64,000 nt of DNA from Pseudahrensia aquimaris (GTDB taxonomy: Bacteria; Pseudomonadota; Alphaproteobacteria; Rhizobiales; Rhizobiaceae): NCBI RefSeq assembly GCF_042676045.1, contig NZ_JBHTJV010000009.1, positions 310,001-374,000 of the forward strand. The letters run 5' to 3'. Under the pieces are notes generated by a model. That model worked only from the letters and a program-made list of their open reading frames with translations. It had not been told where the DNA came from and ran no database searches. This document shows, piece after piece, positions 1 to 8,472 of this stretch; positions within the stretch are counted from its first letter, which is position 1; each line of letters opens with the position of its first letter. The translations under genes were made by a program, and so were the position numbers.

Positions 1-1
1 A

Positions 2-334
2 ATTCTGTGCGGTTTTGCGGGCACGTTTCTCGCCATCGGTGTGTCGGCAGGCTTCGTCAAGGACATGACGGCGGGCCGTGGCTTCATCGCGCTCGCCGCA
101 TTGATCTTCGCCAAATGGCGGCCTGTTGCGGCCATGTGGGCCTGCCTGCTGTTCGGCTTTTTGGGTGCTATCGAAATCCGCTATCAAGGTGTTGCCCTGC
201 CGCTGATTGGCACGGTGCCGGTACAGTTGATGCAAGCGCTGCCCTATATTCTCACGGTCATTTTGCTCGCTGGTTTCATCGGCAAGGCCATTCCGCCAAA
301 GGCCGGTGGCGTTCCCTATTCGAAGGAGAGATAG
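2..334 (+). CDS. ABC transporter permease, C-terminal fragment (nucleoside/simple-sugar type)
   Basis: The reading frame is open from the window edge, so the start lies outside. About 110 C-terminal residues remain. They show the segment GFAGTFLAIG, the soluble FVKDMTAGRGFIALAALIF stretch and a last membrane helix near PYILTVILLAGFIG. This is the pattern of the inner-membrane permeases of BMP-family nucleoside importers (NupQ/YufQ-like, BPD_transp_2). The stop codon lies just before the RBS of the cytidine deaminase gene, so the two are probably co-transcribed. Together with the next three genes, this supports import and breakdown of nucleosides. The family call is firm; the substrate is inferred from the neighbours. 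Confidence 0.8.
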   Translation: MLCGFAGTFLAIGVSAGFVKDMTAGRGFIALAALIFAKWRPVAAMWACLLFGFLGAIEIRYQGVALPLIGTVPVQLMQALPYILTVILLAGFIGKAIPPKAGGVPYSKER

Positions 335-335
335 T

Positions 336-728
336 TTGAGCAGCAACGCCGATCTGTTCAACGCGGCCAAGGCGGCCATGGCGAACACCTATTCTCCCTA
401 TTCGAAATTCCCCGTTGGCGCGGCCATACGCTCGGCATCGGGGGTGATTTACGCTGGTTGCAACATCGAAAATGCGTCTTTTCCTGAAGGCTGGTGCGCG
501 GAAACCTCAGCCATCGCCCACATGGTGACGGCAGGCGAGCGGGAGATTTCAGAAATTCTCGTTATGGCGGAAAAAGCCGACCGCGCCACGCCCTGCGGCG
601 GTTGCCGCCAGCGCATCGCGGAATTTGCAAAAGGCGACACGCCCGTTCACCTGTGCGATTCCCAAGGCGTGGTGGAGACGCTGACCATAGCCGAACTCTT
701 GCCCGCCTCGTTTGATCTGGAAGCCTAA
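336..728 (+). CDS. cdd: Cytidine deaminase
   Basis: Deaminates cytidine and deoxycytidine to (deoxy)uridine in pyrimidine salvage. The 130-residue product has the CDA signature: CAE at about residues 54-56 (zinc-ligand Cys and catalytic Glu) and PCGGCRQ with zinc ligands at about 87 and 90. The short homotetrameric type is 130-140 residues, so the length fits. I chose a TTG start because GAAGGAGAG stands six bases before it; an upstream ATG in the same frame would lie inside the permease gene and lacks such a site. Two bases separate it from the purine phosphorylase gene, so translation is probably coupled. Confidence 0.92.
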   Translation: MSSNADLFNAAKAAMANTYSPYSKFPVGAAIRSASGVIYAGCNIENASFPEGWCAETSAIAHMVTAGEREISEILVMAEKADRATPCGGCRQRIAEFAKGDTPVHLCDSQGVVETLTIAELLPASFDLEA

Positions 729-730
729 GA

Positions 731-1531
731 ATGAAAAAATTCCACGAAGTGCTGGGAGATTTCCAGCCGACAATCGCGATTGTCCTCGGCTCTGGCCTTG
801 GCGGTCTCGTCGATGCTGTCGATATCATCTCCCGCACACCCTATTCGGAAATTGTCGAGTTTCCCGAAAGCACTGTATCCAGCCACAGCGCTGAACTGAT
901 CCTCGGCACGATTGGTCCCAACAAGGTCGCAGTGCTGTCCGGCCGGATTCACTACTACGAGCAAGGCAACGCCGCCGCGATGCGCCCCGCGCTGGAGGCC
1001 TTGGCTGATTGCGGCGTGCGCCGCTTGATCCTCACCAATGCGGCCGGATCGCTGGAAGAGGACATGCCGCCCGGCTCGATCATGCAGATCACCGACCACA
1101 TCAATTTCTCCGGCACCAACCCGCTGATCGGCGAGCCGACGGATGCGCGCTTTGTTTCCATGACCACTGCGTATGATCCCGTCATGCGCAACCGCTTTGC
1201 GGTGGCGGCGGACGAGATCGATGTGCCTTTATCGGATGGCGTCTATATGTGGTTTTCCGGCCCAACCTTCGAGACACCAGCTGAAATCCACATGGCCCGC
1301 GTGATGGGCGCTCACGCCGTTGGCATGTCGACGGTGCCGGAGGTTATTCTGGCGCGGTTTTTTGAAATGGAAGTTGCGGCTTTCTCCGTCATCACCAATT
1401 TCGCAGCCGGAATGACGGGACAGGAACTCGGTCATGAAGAGACAAAGACAATGGCACCCAAGGGTGGCCTGTTGTTGACGCGGCTTCTGGCTTATGTGCT
1501 GCAAAAAGATCTGGATCGAGATATTCTATGA
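731..1531 (+). CDS. punA: Purine-nucleoside phosphorylase (trimeric type)
   Basis: Phosphorolysis of purine (deoxy)ribonucleosides to base and (deoxy)ribose-1-phosphate. The 266-residue protein carries the PNP/MTAP family signatures: the phosphate loop VLGSGLGGLVD near residue 20, GRIHYYEQG near 75, TNAAGSL near 105, the purine-site segment WFSGPTFETPAE near 175, and GMSTVPEVILAR near 200. These belong to the trimeric low-molecular-mass class rather than hexameric DeoD. The end overlaps the deoC start as ATGA. The deoxyribose-1-phosphate it makes would feed DeoC after isomerisation by a mutase not seen here. Confidence 0.9.
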   Translation: MKKFHEVLGDFQPTIAIVLGSGLGGLVDAVDIISRTPYSEIVEFPESTVSSHSAELILGTIGPNKVAVLSGRIHYYEQGNAAAMRPALEALADCGVRRLILTNAAGSLEEDMPPGSIMQITDHINFSGTNPLIGEPTDARFVSMTTAYDPVMRNRFAVAADEIDVPLSDGVYMWFSGPTFETPAEIHMARVMGAHAVGMSTVPEVILARFFEMEVAAFSVITNFAAGMTGQELGHEETKTMAPKGGLLLTRLLAYVLQKDLDRDIL

Positions 1532-2319
1532 CCGAGACCTTGGACAAAGACGTCCGCAAATCTGCTGCCGCCCGCGCCTTGCCGATGGTGGACCTGACCA
1601 ATCTCAACGCCGATTGCAGCCACGCCGATATCGATGTTTTGTGCGAGCGAGCCCACACGCCCCACGGCAGGGTTGGGGCGATCTGCATCTGGCCACGTTT
1701 CGTCGCCCATGCCCACAAGGTTCTGACCGCCCGCGCGCGGGGAAAGGTCATCCCCATCGCCACGGTCGTGAATTTTCCCGGCGGCACGGATTTGCAGGAA
1801 ATGACCGTGCTGGAAACCGCAACCTGCATCCGCGACGGGGCAGACGAAATTGACTTGGTCATTCCCTACGGTGCTTTCAAAGCTGGTGACGAAGAAGCTG
1901 CCAGTAAGCTGGTGCGAGCCATTGCCCAGCAATGTGCGGGGAAGGCTTTGTTGAAAGTCATAATCGAGACGGGCGAGCTGGGCAGCGATGAGTTGATCCG
2001 CAAGGCGAGCCATATGGCCATCGAAGCTGGTGCGAATTTCATCAAGACGTCGACGGGCAAAGTGCCGATCAACGCAACGCCCCACGCGGCTGAAATCATG
2101 ATCCAAGCGATTGCCGATAGCGGTAAACCAGTTGGTTTTAAGCCTGCTGGCGGTGTGAAAACGGTGGAAGACACCGCAACCTATTTGGCAATTGCCGACC
2201 GCATTATGGGGCCGGACTGGGCCGCGCCGAAAACCTTTCGCTTCGGTGCATCCGGCGTTCTGGATGACCTTTTAGCGGCTCTCGATGGCGATGAGGCTGC
2301 AACGTCAGGCGGCTACTGA
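1528..2319 (+). CDS. deoC: Deoxyribose-phosphate aldolase
   Basis: Class I aldolase splitting 2-deoxyribose-5-phosphate into glyceraldehyde-3-phosphate and acetaldehyde. The Schiff-base lysine lies in FIKTSTGK (K173 here, K167 in E. coli) and the second active-site lysine in GFKPAGGVK (K205, equivalent to K201). Length is 263 residues, close to the E. coli enzyme. It overlaps the purine phosphorylase stop by ATGA and closes the nucleoside-salvage operon. Its 3' end overlaps the convergent CysZ-like gene by 15 bp. Confidence 0.93.
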   Translation: MTETLDKDVRKSAAARALPMVDLTNLNADCSHADIDVLCERAHTPHGRVGAICIWPRFVAHAHKVLTARARGKVIPIATVVNFPGGTDLQEMTVLETATCIRDGADEIDLVIPYGAFKAGDEEAASKLVRAIAQQCAGKALLKVIIETGELGSDELIRKASHMAIEAGANFIKTSTGKVPINATPHAAEIMIQAIADSGKPVGFKPAGGVKTVEDTATYLAIADRIMGPDWAAPKTFRFGASGVLDDLLAALDGDEAATSGGY

Positions 2320-2991
2320 GCTGCGTGCGGCCAGTGCTTTGTAAACGTGGGTCATCAAGGCCCCTGCAAACAGCGGTGTCAGCAGATTGACGATCGGCAC
2401 GGCCAGCAACGCTGCGATGGCAAGACCACCAAGGAAAATCGGCGTCCCGTTTTGCAGTCGTATGGCATCAGCTTGAGCCACAGAAACGTGGCGCAAAGCT
2501 GCGAACTGGAAGTATTCTCGACCCAGCAAATAGCCGTTGACCACGAAAAAGACCGGCACGCCAAGGCCGAAAAACAGCACCAAGATCAAAGCGGCCAAGT
2601 TTCCCAAAATCACAAGTCCGAAGAACCGCAGCGCGATCATGACCGATTGGCGAAGCGCCAGCGGTGTGCCGACGGGATCCTTAGGGTAATGGGTCCGTTC
2701 CACGGCTTCAGCCACCTCATCGAGAAACACGCCGGCAAACAACGACGTCACCGGGGCTATCAAGAAGCCCATTGCGATCAACAAGCCACCGCCAAGAATC
2801 CATGCCAGCGCAGTCGCTACCCAAGGCCACGGTCCGAGAAACGGCATCAGGAAAGTTGAGATCAACGCTTCCAGCACAAACCATAGGCCGATGAGCAACA
2901 CGATGGTCAGACCAATCGATTTCCACAACACGGCACGGAACGGCGCGGAGAAAACCTGCGAAACTGATCGGGATATAGCGTTTGCGAGCAT
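2305..2991 (-). CDS. EI24/CysZ-like integral membrane protein
   Basis: A 228-residue protein with about four to six hydrophobic helices. The first follows a short polar N-terminus (VLWKSIGLTIVLLIGLWFVL), the next are near WVATALAWILGGGLLIAMGF and FFGLVILGNLAALILVLFFG, and the last near IAALLAVPIVNLLTPLFAGA. The segments FLDEVAEAVERTHYP and NGYLLGREYFQFAALRH are typical of the EI24 family (PF07264), which includes the sulfate permease CysZ. Whether this member moves sulfate is unknown; neighbouring genes give no direct hint apart from metZ two genes away. It is monocistronic and convergent with deoC. Confidence 0.75.
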   Translation of the reverse strand: MLANAISRSVSQVFSAPFRAVLWKSIGLTIVLLIGLWFVLEALISTFLMPFLGPWPWVATALAWILGGGLLIAMGFLIAPVTSLFAGVFLDEVAEAVERTHYPKDPVGTPLALRQSVMIALRFFGLVILGNLAALILVLFFGLGVPVFFVVNGYLLGREYFQFAALRHVSVAQADAIRLQNGTPIFLGGLAIAALLAVPIVNLLTPLFAGALMTHVYKALAARSSVAA

Positions 2992-3127
2992 GGCTGGTCT
3001 TTGGTCACGAGGGGTCTAATTCCTCACCCACATGGGGAGCGTTCTGGCTCAAGACAAGTAACCCTTGGCGCAGCCGCACAGCTTCGCTAAAGGGGGCCAA
3101 CTTTCTCGCCACCTTTGGGAGCTTACC

Positions 3128-4123
3128 TTGGCTGATCCTAGATTCGACGTGCTGACCGTCGGCAACGCCATCGTTGATATTATCGCCCGCGCCGAGGATG
3201 ACTTCCTCGTTCGTGAAAACATCAACAAGGGCGCGATGAACCTGATTGATGCAGACCGCGCCGAGCATCTCTATGCCGCGATGGGTCCAGCGGTGGAGGC
3301 TTCGGGCGGTTCGGCAGGCAACACGGCGGCGGGCATAGCCAGCTTTGGCGCGAAGGCTGCGTATTTGGGCAAAGTGGCGGACGACCATCTGGGCGGCGTC
3401 TTCACCCACGATATCCGCGCCATTGGCGTTCACTTCGACACCAAGCCGTTGGAGAGCGTGCCGCCCACAGCGCGTTCGATGATCTTTGTCACGCCGGATG
3501 GCGAACGGTCCATGAACACCTATCTCGGCGCCTGCGTGGAACTTGGCCCAGAAGATGTTGATGCCGATGTGGTTGCAGCATCACAAGTGACGTATTTTGA
3601 AGGCTATCTGTGGGACCCACCCCGGGCCAAGGAAGCAATCCGCTTGGCGGCAAACATCGCGCATGAAAACAAGCGCCAAACTGCGATCACCTTATCCGAC
3701 CCTTTCTGCGTGGACCGCTATCGTGAAGAATTTCTTGATCTGATGCGGTCTGGCACGGTGGATATCGTGTTTGCCAACGACGCTGAATTGAAATCACTCT
3801 ACCAGACAGCGGATTTGATGACAGCGGTTTCCTCAGTGCGCGAAGATACGGCTCTGGCTGTGGTAACGCAGGGCGAGGAAGGGTCGATTGTTGTGACCCG
3901 CGAAAAGACAAGCGAAGTCGCAGCCCATTCTATCGACAAACTGGAAGACACAACTGGCGCTGGCGATCTTTACGCGGCTGGCTTTCTGTACGGTCTGACA
4001 ACGGGCCGCTCGATGGAAGACTGCGCGCGCATTGGCGGCCTTGCGGCAGCGGAAGTGATCCAGCATATCGGCCCGCGCCCGCAAGTCTCGTTGAAAGACT
4101 TGCTGGCGCAGTCCGGTATTTAG
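3128..4123 (+). CDS. Adenosine kinase, PfkB family
   Basis: Sugar kinase of the ribokinase/PfkB family, 331 residues from the chosen start. It has the N-terminal GNAIVDI motif, the glycine-rich GGSAGNTAAGIASFG segment and the C-terminal PfkB signature DTTGAGDLYAAGF, whose GAGD aspartate is the catalytic base. The pattern and length match alphaproteobacterial adenosine kinases, which make AMP from adenosine. I chose the TTG at 3128 because TGGGAG sits six bases upstream and homologues begin at this point; the frame is open for another 21 codons upstream. Its 3' end overlaps metZ by 4 bp in convergent orientation. Confidence 0.85.
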   Translation: MADPRFDVLTVGNAIVDIIARAEDDFLVRENINKGAMNLIDADRAEHLYAAMGPAVEASGGSAGNTAAGIASFGAKAAYLGKVADDHLGGVFTHDIRAIGVHFDTKPLESVPPTARSMIFVTPDGERSMNTYLGACVELGPEDVDADVVAASQVTYFEGYLWDPPRAKEAIRLAANIAHENKRQTAITLSDPFCVDRYREEFLDLMRSGTVDIVFANDAELKSLYQTADLMTAVSSVREDTALAVVTQGEEGSIVVTREKTSEVAAHSIDKLEDTTGAGDLYAAGFLYGLTTGRSMEDCARIGGLAAAEVIQHIGPRPQVSLKDLLAQSGI

Positions 4124-5298
4124 ACTTTCGCCAAGGCCTGCTCGATATCGGCGAGCAGGTCGTCGGCATCTTCCAGACCGAGCGACAGCCGCACCATGCC
4201 CGGCGAAATGCCAAGCGTGTCGCGGTCAGCGTCGGACAGGTTTTTGTGCGTGGTCGTGGCAGGATGGGTGATGAGGCTTTTCGCGTCGCCCAGATTGTTG
4301 GAGATCGCCACCAATTGCAGGGCGTTCTCGAAGGCAAACGCGCTCGCCTTTCCGCCAGCCAGCTCAAACGCGACCAGCGTTGAACCGCCGGTCATCTGCC
4401 GCTTGGCCAGCTCTGCCTGCGGATGGTCGTCGCGGCCCGGATAGATGACGCGCGAAACCGCTTTGTGCTCCGCCAGATGATCGGCGACCTTGGCCGCGTT
4501 TGCGGTTTGCTGCGCCACGCGCAACGGCAGCGTCTCCAGGCCTTTCAGCAAGACCCACGCGTTGAATGGTGAGAGCGACGGTCCGGTGTGACGGAAATAA
4601 TCGTAGTAGTGATCGTTGAGCCATTCCTCATCCGACAACACGATGCCGCCGAGACACCGGCCCTGCCCGTCAATGTGTTTGGTGGCCGAATAGACGACCG
4701 TATGTGCACCCAGTTCCAGCGGCTTTTGCTGGATTGGCGTGGCGAATACATTGTCCACCACAAGCCGCGCCCGGTTTTCATTGGCGAGCGCGGCCACGGC
4801 TGCAATATCGCACAATTCCAGCGTTGGGTTTGTTGGGCTTTCCAGAAACAGTGTCTTGGTGTTGTGGCGGACGGCCGCCTTCCATGCGTCCATGTCCGCA
4901 CCATCGACCAAAGTGGTCTCAATTCCGAATTGCGGCATCAGTTTTTCCACCACCCAGCGGCAAGAGCCGAACAGTGCGCGCGCGGCAACCACATGATCGC
5001 CAGCTTTCAGATCACACAGCAGGGCAGATGAAATCGCGCCCATGCCACTGGCTGTGCCAAAAGCTGCTTCCGCGCCCTCTAGGTCACGCATGCGTTCTTC
5101 AAACATGGAGACGGTTGGGTTGGCGTAGCGCGAATAGATGTAGCCCGGCTCGTCGCCTGCAAAACGCGCCTCGGCGGCCTCCGCGCTGTCATAGACAAAG
5201 CCTTGCGTCAGGTAGAGCGCCTCGGACGTCTCGCCGTGTTCGGAGCGCGTTTGCCCGGCGTGAACCAGCCTCGTTGCCGGTTTCCAATTCTCATTCAT
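4120..5298 (-). CDS. metZ: O-succinylhomoserine sulfhydrylase
   Basis: PLP-dependent Cys/Met metabolism enzyme that makes homocysteine from O-succinylhomoserine and sulfide. The 392 residues include SRYANPTVSMFEERM, the cofactor-stacking segment GTASGMGAIS near residue 85, ESPTNPTLELCD near 150 and the PLP lysine in YSATKHIDGQGR near 210. The start is set by CAGGAGAC just upstream of MNENWKP; the frame is open further upstream but would run into the leader RNA. The 5' leader contains a SAM-II riboswitch and a terminator hairpin, so expression should fall when S-adenosylmethionine is plentiful. MetZ rather than MetB/MetY is preferred from the motif set and the leader. Confidence 0.9.
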   Translation of the reverse strand: MNENWKPATRLVHAGQTRSEHGETSEALYLTQGFVYDSAEAAEARFAGDEPGYIYSRYANPTVSMFEERMRDLEGAEAAFGTASGMGAISSALLCDLKAGDHVVAARALFGSCRWVVEKLMPQFGIETTLVDGADMDAWKAAVRHNTKTLFLESPTNPTLELCDIAAVAALANENRARLVVDNVFATPIQQKPLELGAHTVVYSATKHIDGQGRCLGGIVLSDEEWLNDHYYDYFRHTGPSLSPFNAWVLLKGLETLPLRVAQQTANAAKVADHLAEHKAVSRVIYPGRDDHPQAELAKRQMTGGSTLVAFELAGGKASAFAFENALQLVAISNNLGDAKSLITHPATTTHKNLSDADRDTLGISPGMVRLSLGLEDADDLLADIEQALAKV

Positions 5299-5333
5299 AT
5301 TCTGTCTCCTGCTGTGCAGACGCAAACCGGCAC

Positions 5334-5381
5334 AAAAAAACCGGCTTCGCGCCTTTCCCAAAATGGGTCGCAAAACCGGTT
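5334..5381 (-). terminator. Intrinsic terminator hairpin in the metZ leader
   Basis: On the minus strand AACCGGTTTTGCG pairs with CGCGAAGCCGGTT over 13 bp (two G-T pairs). The loop itself holds the small hairpin CCC-ATTT-TGGG. A run of seven T follows directly. It lies about 30 bases downstream of the SAM-II aptamer and 36 bases before the metZ ATG, so it can only act as a conditional terminator for metZ. No rival antiterminator helix was worked out by eye. Confidence 0.75.
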
Positions 5382-5411
5382 CCAAACTTGCAGACGTATC
5401 CTCCGCAAAAT

Positions 5412-5468
5412 CGGCCCTTTAGCGACTTGTTTTAAGTGGCTGCAAGCCGACCGGCCAAATCACCACTG
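5412..5468 (-). promoter_or_regulatory. SAM-II riboswitch (metA-type) upstream of metZ
   Basis: Read on the minus strand, the segment has the conserved SAM-II order: GUGAUUUGG, then CGGCUUGCAGCCAC, then CAAGUCGCUAAAGGG. Helix P1 forms between AGUGGU and GCCACU (6 bp). The pseudoknot helix P2 forms between GGCUUG and CAAGUC. The CGCUAAA block is the usual 3' signature. SAM-II aptamers are known mainly from alphaproteobacterial methionine genes, so the position before metZ fits. Ligand binding is inferred from the family. Confidence 0.88.
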
Positions 5469-5478
5469 AACAAGCGTT

Positions 5479-5507
5479 GGATTAAGCCCCTTACCGCTTT
5501 GCGTCAA
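5479..5507 (-). promoter_or_regulatory. metZ: Probable sigma-70 promoter of metZ
   Basis: On the minus strand TTGACG and TAATCC are separated by 17 bases. Transcription would begin about seven bases later, right before the SAM-II aptamer, which is the expected geometry for a riboswitch leader. The -10 box is a moderate match only. Confidence 0.5.
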
Positions 5508-5532
5508 TGGCGGTTGAGCGATACGAAACATC

Positions 5533-6621
5533 ATGAGCAAACGTGCAGGCATATTGAGCGACGCCCAGATCGCCCAGCTTTTCGAGCAGGGTGCGTTGAA
5601 GGCTGTGCGCAAGTTGGATGGTGACCAGATTCAACCGGCTTCGCTCGATCTCCGCTTGGGCAAAAAAGCCTTCCGCGTTCGCGCTTCCTTCCTGCCGGGC
5701 CGCGATGCGACGGTGATGGACAAGCTCAAGCGCTTTTCCATGCACGAGATCGACCTGCGCGACGGTGCGGTGCTGGAGACGGGCTGTGTATATATCGTGC
5801 CGCTGCTGGAAAAGCTTGATCTGCCGAAAGCGATTGCGGCGTCTGCCAATCCCAAAAGCTCCACGGGGCGGCTCGATATTTTCACCCGCGTCATTACTGA
5901 TAACGCCCAGCAATTCGATATAGTACCGGCTGGATATTCCGGTCCGCTTTATCTGGAAATCTCGCCACGAACGTTCCCCATTGTCGCCCGCACGGGCTCG
6001 CGCCTTTCGCAAATACGTTTCCGGCAGGGTAACGCGCTGCTGGACGCTGAAGAATTACTGGCCCTGCATCAGGCGCAAACGCTGGTCGCGGCAGAAGAGC
6101 CGAACATCGACGCGCGCGGCATCGCCATGTCGATTGATCTGACCGGTGATGAAAACGGCCTTGTTGGCTATCGCGGCAAGCGCCACACAGGCGTGGTCGA
6201 TGTGGACAAAAAAGCGGCCTGCGATGTGCTCGATTATTGGGAGCCGATTCACAACCGCGGTTCAGATGACCTCGTGCTGGACCCGGATGAGTTTTACATC
6301 CTGGTATCGCGGGAGGCCGTCCATGTGCCGCCAAGCCATGCGGCGGAAATGGTGCCGTTTGATCCGCTCGTGGGAGAGTTCCGCGTTCACTATGCGGGTT
6401 TTTTCGATCCCGGCTTTGGCCACGCCAAAGCTGGCGGCGCAGGCGCACGCGGCGTGCTGGAAGTACGCTCCCACGAAGTGCCGTTCATTCTTGAGCATGG
6501 ACAGATTGTCGGGCGTTTGGTCTATGAGCGGATGCTCAAAAAGCCCGACGCGCTCTATGGCGCAGACCTGAAATCCAACTATCAGGCGCAAGGCCTCAAG
6601 CTGTCCAAACATTTCCGCTAG
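5533..6621 (+). CDS. dcd: dCTP deaminase, long two-domain form
   Basis: Converts dCTP to dUTP, which dUTPase (dut, found at 46 kb) turns into dUMP for thymidylate synthesis. The 362-residue product is about twice the length of E. coli Dcd. It contains two dUTPase-like halves: the first with QIQPASLDLRLG near residue 35, NPKSSTGRLDIFTR near 105 and GYSGPLYLEI near 138, the second with VSREAVHVPP near 260, VHYAGFFDPGFG near 285 and LEVRSHEVPFILEHGQ near 312. This tandem form is common in alphaproteobacteria. It is divergent from metZ, sharing the 234-bp region with the SAM-II leader. Confidence 0.85.
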   Translation: MSKRAGILSDAQIAQLFEQGALKAVRKLDGDQIQPASLDLRLGKKAFRVRASFLPGRDATVMDKLKRFSMHEIDLRDGAVLETGCVYIVPLLEKLDLPKAIAASANPKSSTGRLDIFTRVITDNAQQFDIVPAGYSGPLYLEISPRTFPIVARTGSRLSQIRFRQGNALLDAEELLALHQAQTLVAAEEPNIDARGIAMSIDLTGDENGLVGYRGKRHTGVVDVDKKAACDVLDYWEPIHNRGSDDLVLDPDEFYILVSREAVHVPPSHAAEMVPFDPLVGEFRVHYAGFFDPGFGHAKAGGAGARGVLEVRSHEVPFILEHGQIVGRLVYERMLKKPDALYGADLKSNYQAQGLKLSKHFR

Positions 6622-6667
6622 GCAGGCTGCGAAGCGCCTCTTGGACGCTCCGCAGTTATCGTCTCGA

Positions 6668-7462
6668 TTAGGCGAACACGTCCGCCAAGTCTTCCATGCC
6701 CAAGCCTTCTTTTACTTCTTTCAACCGTGCAAACAGAACGACCACGCCGATGGCGTAGATTGCCGTCGACAAGCCGTTGGCAACGCCCTGCACGATATAA
6801 TCAACAATGGTATTGGGCGCAGTGAAAGACGCCAGCCCCGCGACGAGCATGAACAAGCCGGCGATGACGATGTTGATGATGAACAGCAAGATTATGTAGC
6901 CAAACACGGGCCAGCGATAGCCTTTGGTCAGTTCCGCACTGCGGCTTAGGCCGGAGAAGCCCGCGCGTTCAATAACGATTGCTGGCGCTGCAACACACCA
7001 GACTGTCAGGATGTAAAGGCCCGGCACAATCAACAATATAAAGCCGATAGACATCGCAATGGCGCTGACGATTGAAAGGACGGTGAGCGGAACAATCACG
7101 CTCAGCGCGGCACCGATATACACACTCAAGCGTGCTGGTCTGCCCAGTTTTGCGTCATAAGCCGCAAGAGCCAGAATACCCATCAGAAGCGAGGTGCCGA
7201 CAAGAGACAGAATGCTTGCAAAAACCGTGGCCGTCCAAAAGCTGGTCGGATTGGTCAGTGAATTAGCGTCCAAAAGGGCGCTGCCAAAGAACATAAACGT
7301 CAAAACACTGATCGCGATCATGACCACCATGCCGATCACCGCAAACAAGCCGATGCGGCTTACAAAGATACTGAAGGTTTCACCCAACATCGTGCCGATG
7401 CCCAGAGTGCTTGGGGTGCCGCCCATCGTAGGGCGCGGGTTTGGTTGGGAAGTATCGCTCAT
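6668..7462 (-). CDS. Polytopic membrane protein, YciC/GDPD-membrane-domain-like
   Basis: A 264-residue protein with about six membrane helices after a proline-rich polar N-terminus. The segment LLIVPGLYILTVWCVAAPAIVI, followed by ERAGFSGLSRSAELTKGYRW, is the hallmark of the family annotated as glycerophosphoryl diester phosphodiesterase membrane domain or DUF975/YciC-like. Function is unknown. GAGGAAACACG precedes the start. It lies 41 bases behind the RDD gene, the last of the MoxR operon, in the same direction, so it may be the final gene of that operon. Confidence 0.65.
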   Translation of the reverse strand: MSDTSQPNPRPTMGGTPSTLGIGTMLGETFSIFVSRIGLFAVIGMVVMIAISVLTFMFFGSALLDANSLTNPTSFWTATVFASILSLVGTSLLMGILALAAYDAKLGRPARLSVYIGAALSVIVPLTVLSIVSAIAMSIGFILLIVPGLYILTVWCVAAPAIVIERAGFSGLSRSAELTKGYRWPVFGYIILLFIINIVIAGLFMLVAGLASFTAPNTIVDYIVQGVANGLSTAIYAIGVVVLFARLKEVKEGLGMEDLADVFA

Positions 7463-7503
7463 CGTGTTTCCTCGTCGTTTGATCGAATCTTGTTACACTA
7501 CCG

Positions 7504-8472
7504 CTATTTTGAGTCCTGCCCAACGTCATCGGCGCGGAAAAACTTGTCCTCGCGGGCATCGCCAAACAACTTGCGGCTTTCCAGATGTGCCCGCTGTGCA
7601 CGGTAAAATGCGGACAGGAAATCACGTGCGTCGGCAGCTTCTATTCTTTCGCCGTAGCCGATCTTGGCGACGATCCGCTCGGTGATTTCGCGGATGTTCT
7701 TATCCTGCTGTTTGCGCGAAGACTGCGATACATCCTGCGAAACCCGCAAAACCTGCTCCAGCGTTTGCAGCTCGAACCGGCCATAATGATCAAGTTGATC
7801 GCTTGTGAAGACAAACCGTTCCCTCGCGCGCGTCGGGTCGTCAGCGGCCATATCCCGCAGCAGGACGGGGGCAGGGTCGTCAATCACGCAGGTATTGGCA
7901 ACGATATCCCCGATGCGTTGGTTCTTCTTGCTGCGCCACGGCACAACAAACAATATCACCAGCCAGCCGAGCGCGGTGAGCGTGATCAAGATCGAATTGT
8001 TGCCGGACACCATCAGATAGGTGAGCGGTGCAAAGAACTCGATTTCCTTCAGCACATTGCGAACAACCACTTGATGCGCGGTCAGGCTGCGGCCATCCAG
8101 CGAGATTACCCGCAGACCCATCCAGCGTTTAGCCAGCGTTCGCCCGTTCCAGACCAGTTCGGTGACGATGTAATAGGGCACACGCACAAAGAAAAAGATC
8201 AACGCGCCAGCAATGGTTATCACTGTGCCGGAACCACCGCTTGCGAAGATCACCAGCAAAATCAACAAAAAGGCTATCATGAACGTGACCAAAAAATCGG
8301 TCAGTTGCGCGCCTGCGCGTGCGGAGATGGAAGCGAGCGTAAGGTTCAGCGGCACGCCTTCGGGTGGAATAATCTGAAACTGTTTCAAGCCGGATTCTTG
8401 CGCCTTGCGAGCCCGTTTTGTAGCACGACGCTGCTTCTCCTCGGGCGTTCTTCTGCGTAACGGATTGCGCAT
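7504..8472 (-). CDS. RDD family membrane protein of the MoxR cluster
   Basis: A 322-residue protein with a basic N-terminus (RRRTPEEKQRRATKRARK), three to four membrane helices between residues 55 and 180, and a cytoplasmic C-terminal half. The RDD signature is visible as ARAGAQLTDFLVTFMIAF near residue 50 and WNGRTLAKRWMGLRVISLDG near 110. The C-terminal half contains the helical LDHYGRFELQTLEQVLRVSQ. Members next to SpoIIM, DUF58 and MoxR genes belong to a conserved locus thought to act in envelope or stress functions. The start ATG overlaps the SpoIIM stop as TGATG. Confidence 0.8.
   Translation of the reverse strand: MRNPLRRRTPEEKQRRATKRARKAQESGLKQFQIIPPEGVPLNLTLASISARAGAQLTDFLVTFMIAFLLILLVIFASGGSGTVITIAGALIFFFVRVPYYIVTELVWNGRTLAKRWMGLRVISLDGRSLTAHQVVVRNVLKEIEFFAPLTYLMVSGNNSILITLTALGWLVILFVVPWRSKKNQRIGDIVANTCVIDDPAPVLLRDMAADDPTRARERFVFTSDQLDHYGRFELQTLEQVLRVSQDVSQSSRKQQDKNIREITERIVAKIGYGERIEAADARDFLSAFYRAQRAHLESRKLFGDAREDKFFRADDVGQDSK

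Noticed and set aside
7..339. 110-codon frame at the window start
   Set aside because: Out of frame with the clear permease segment; translation is arginine- and histidine-rich as in shadows.
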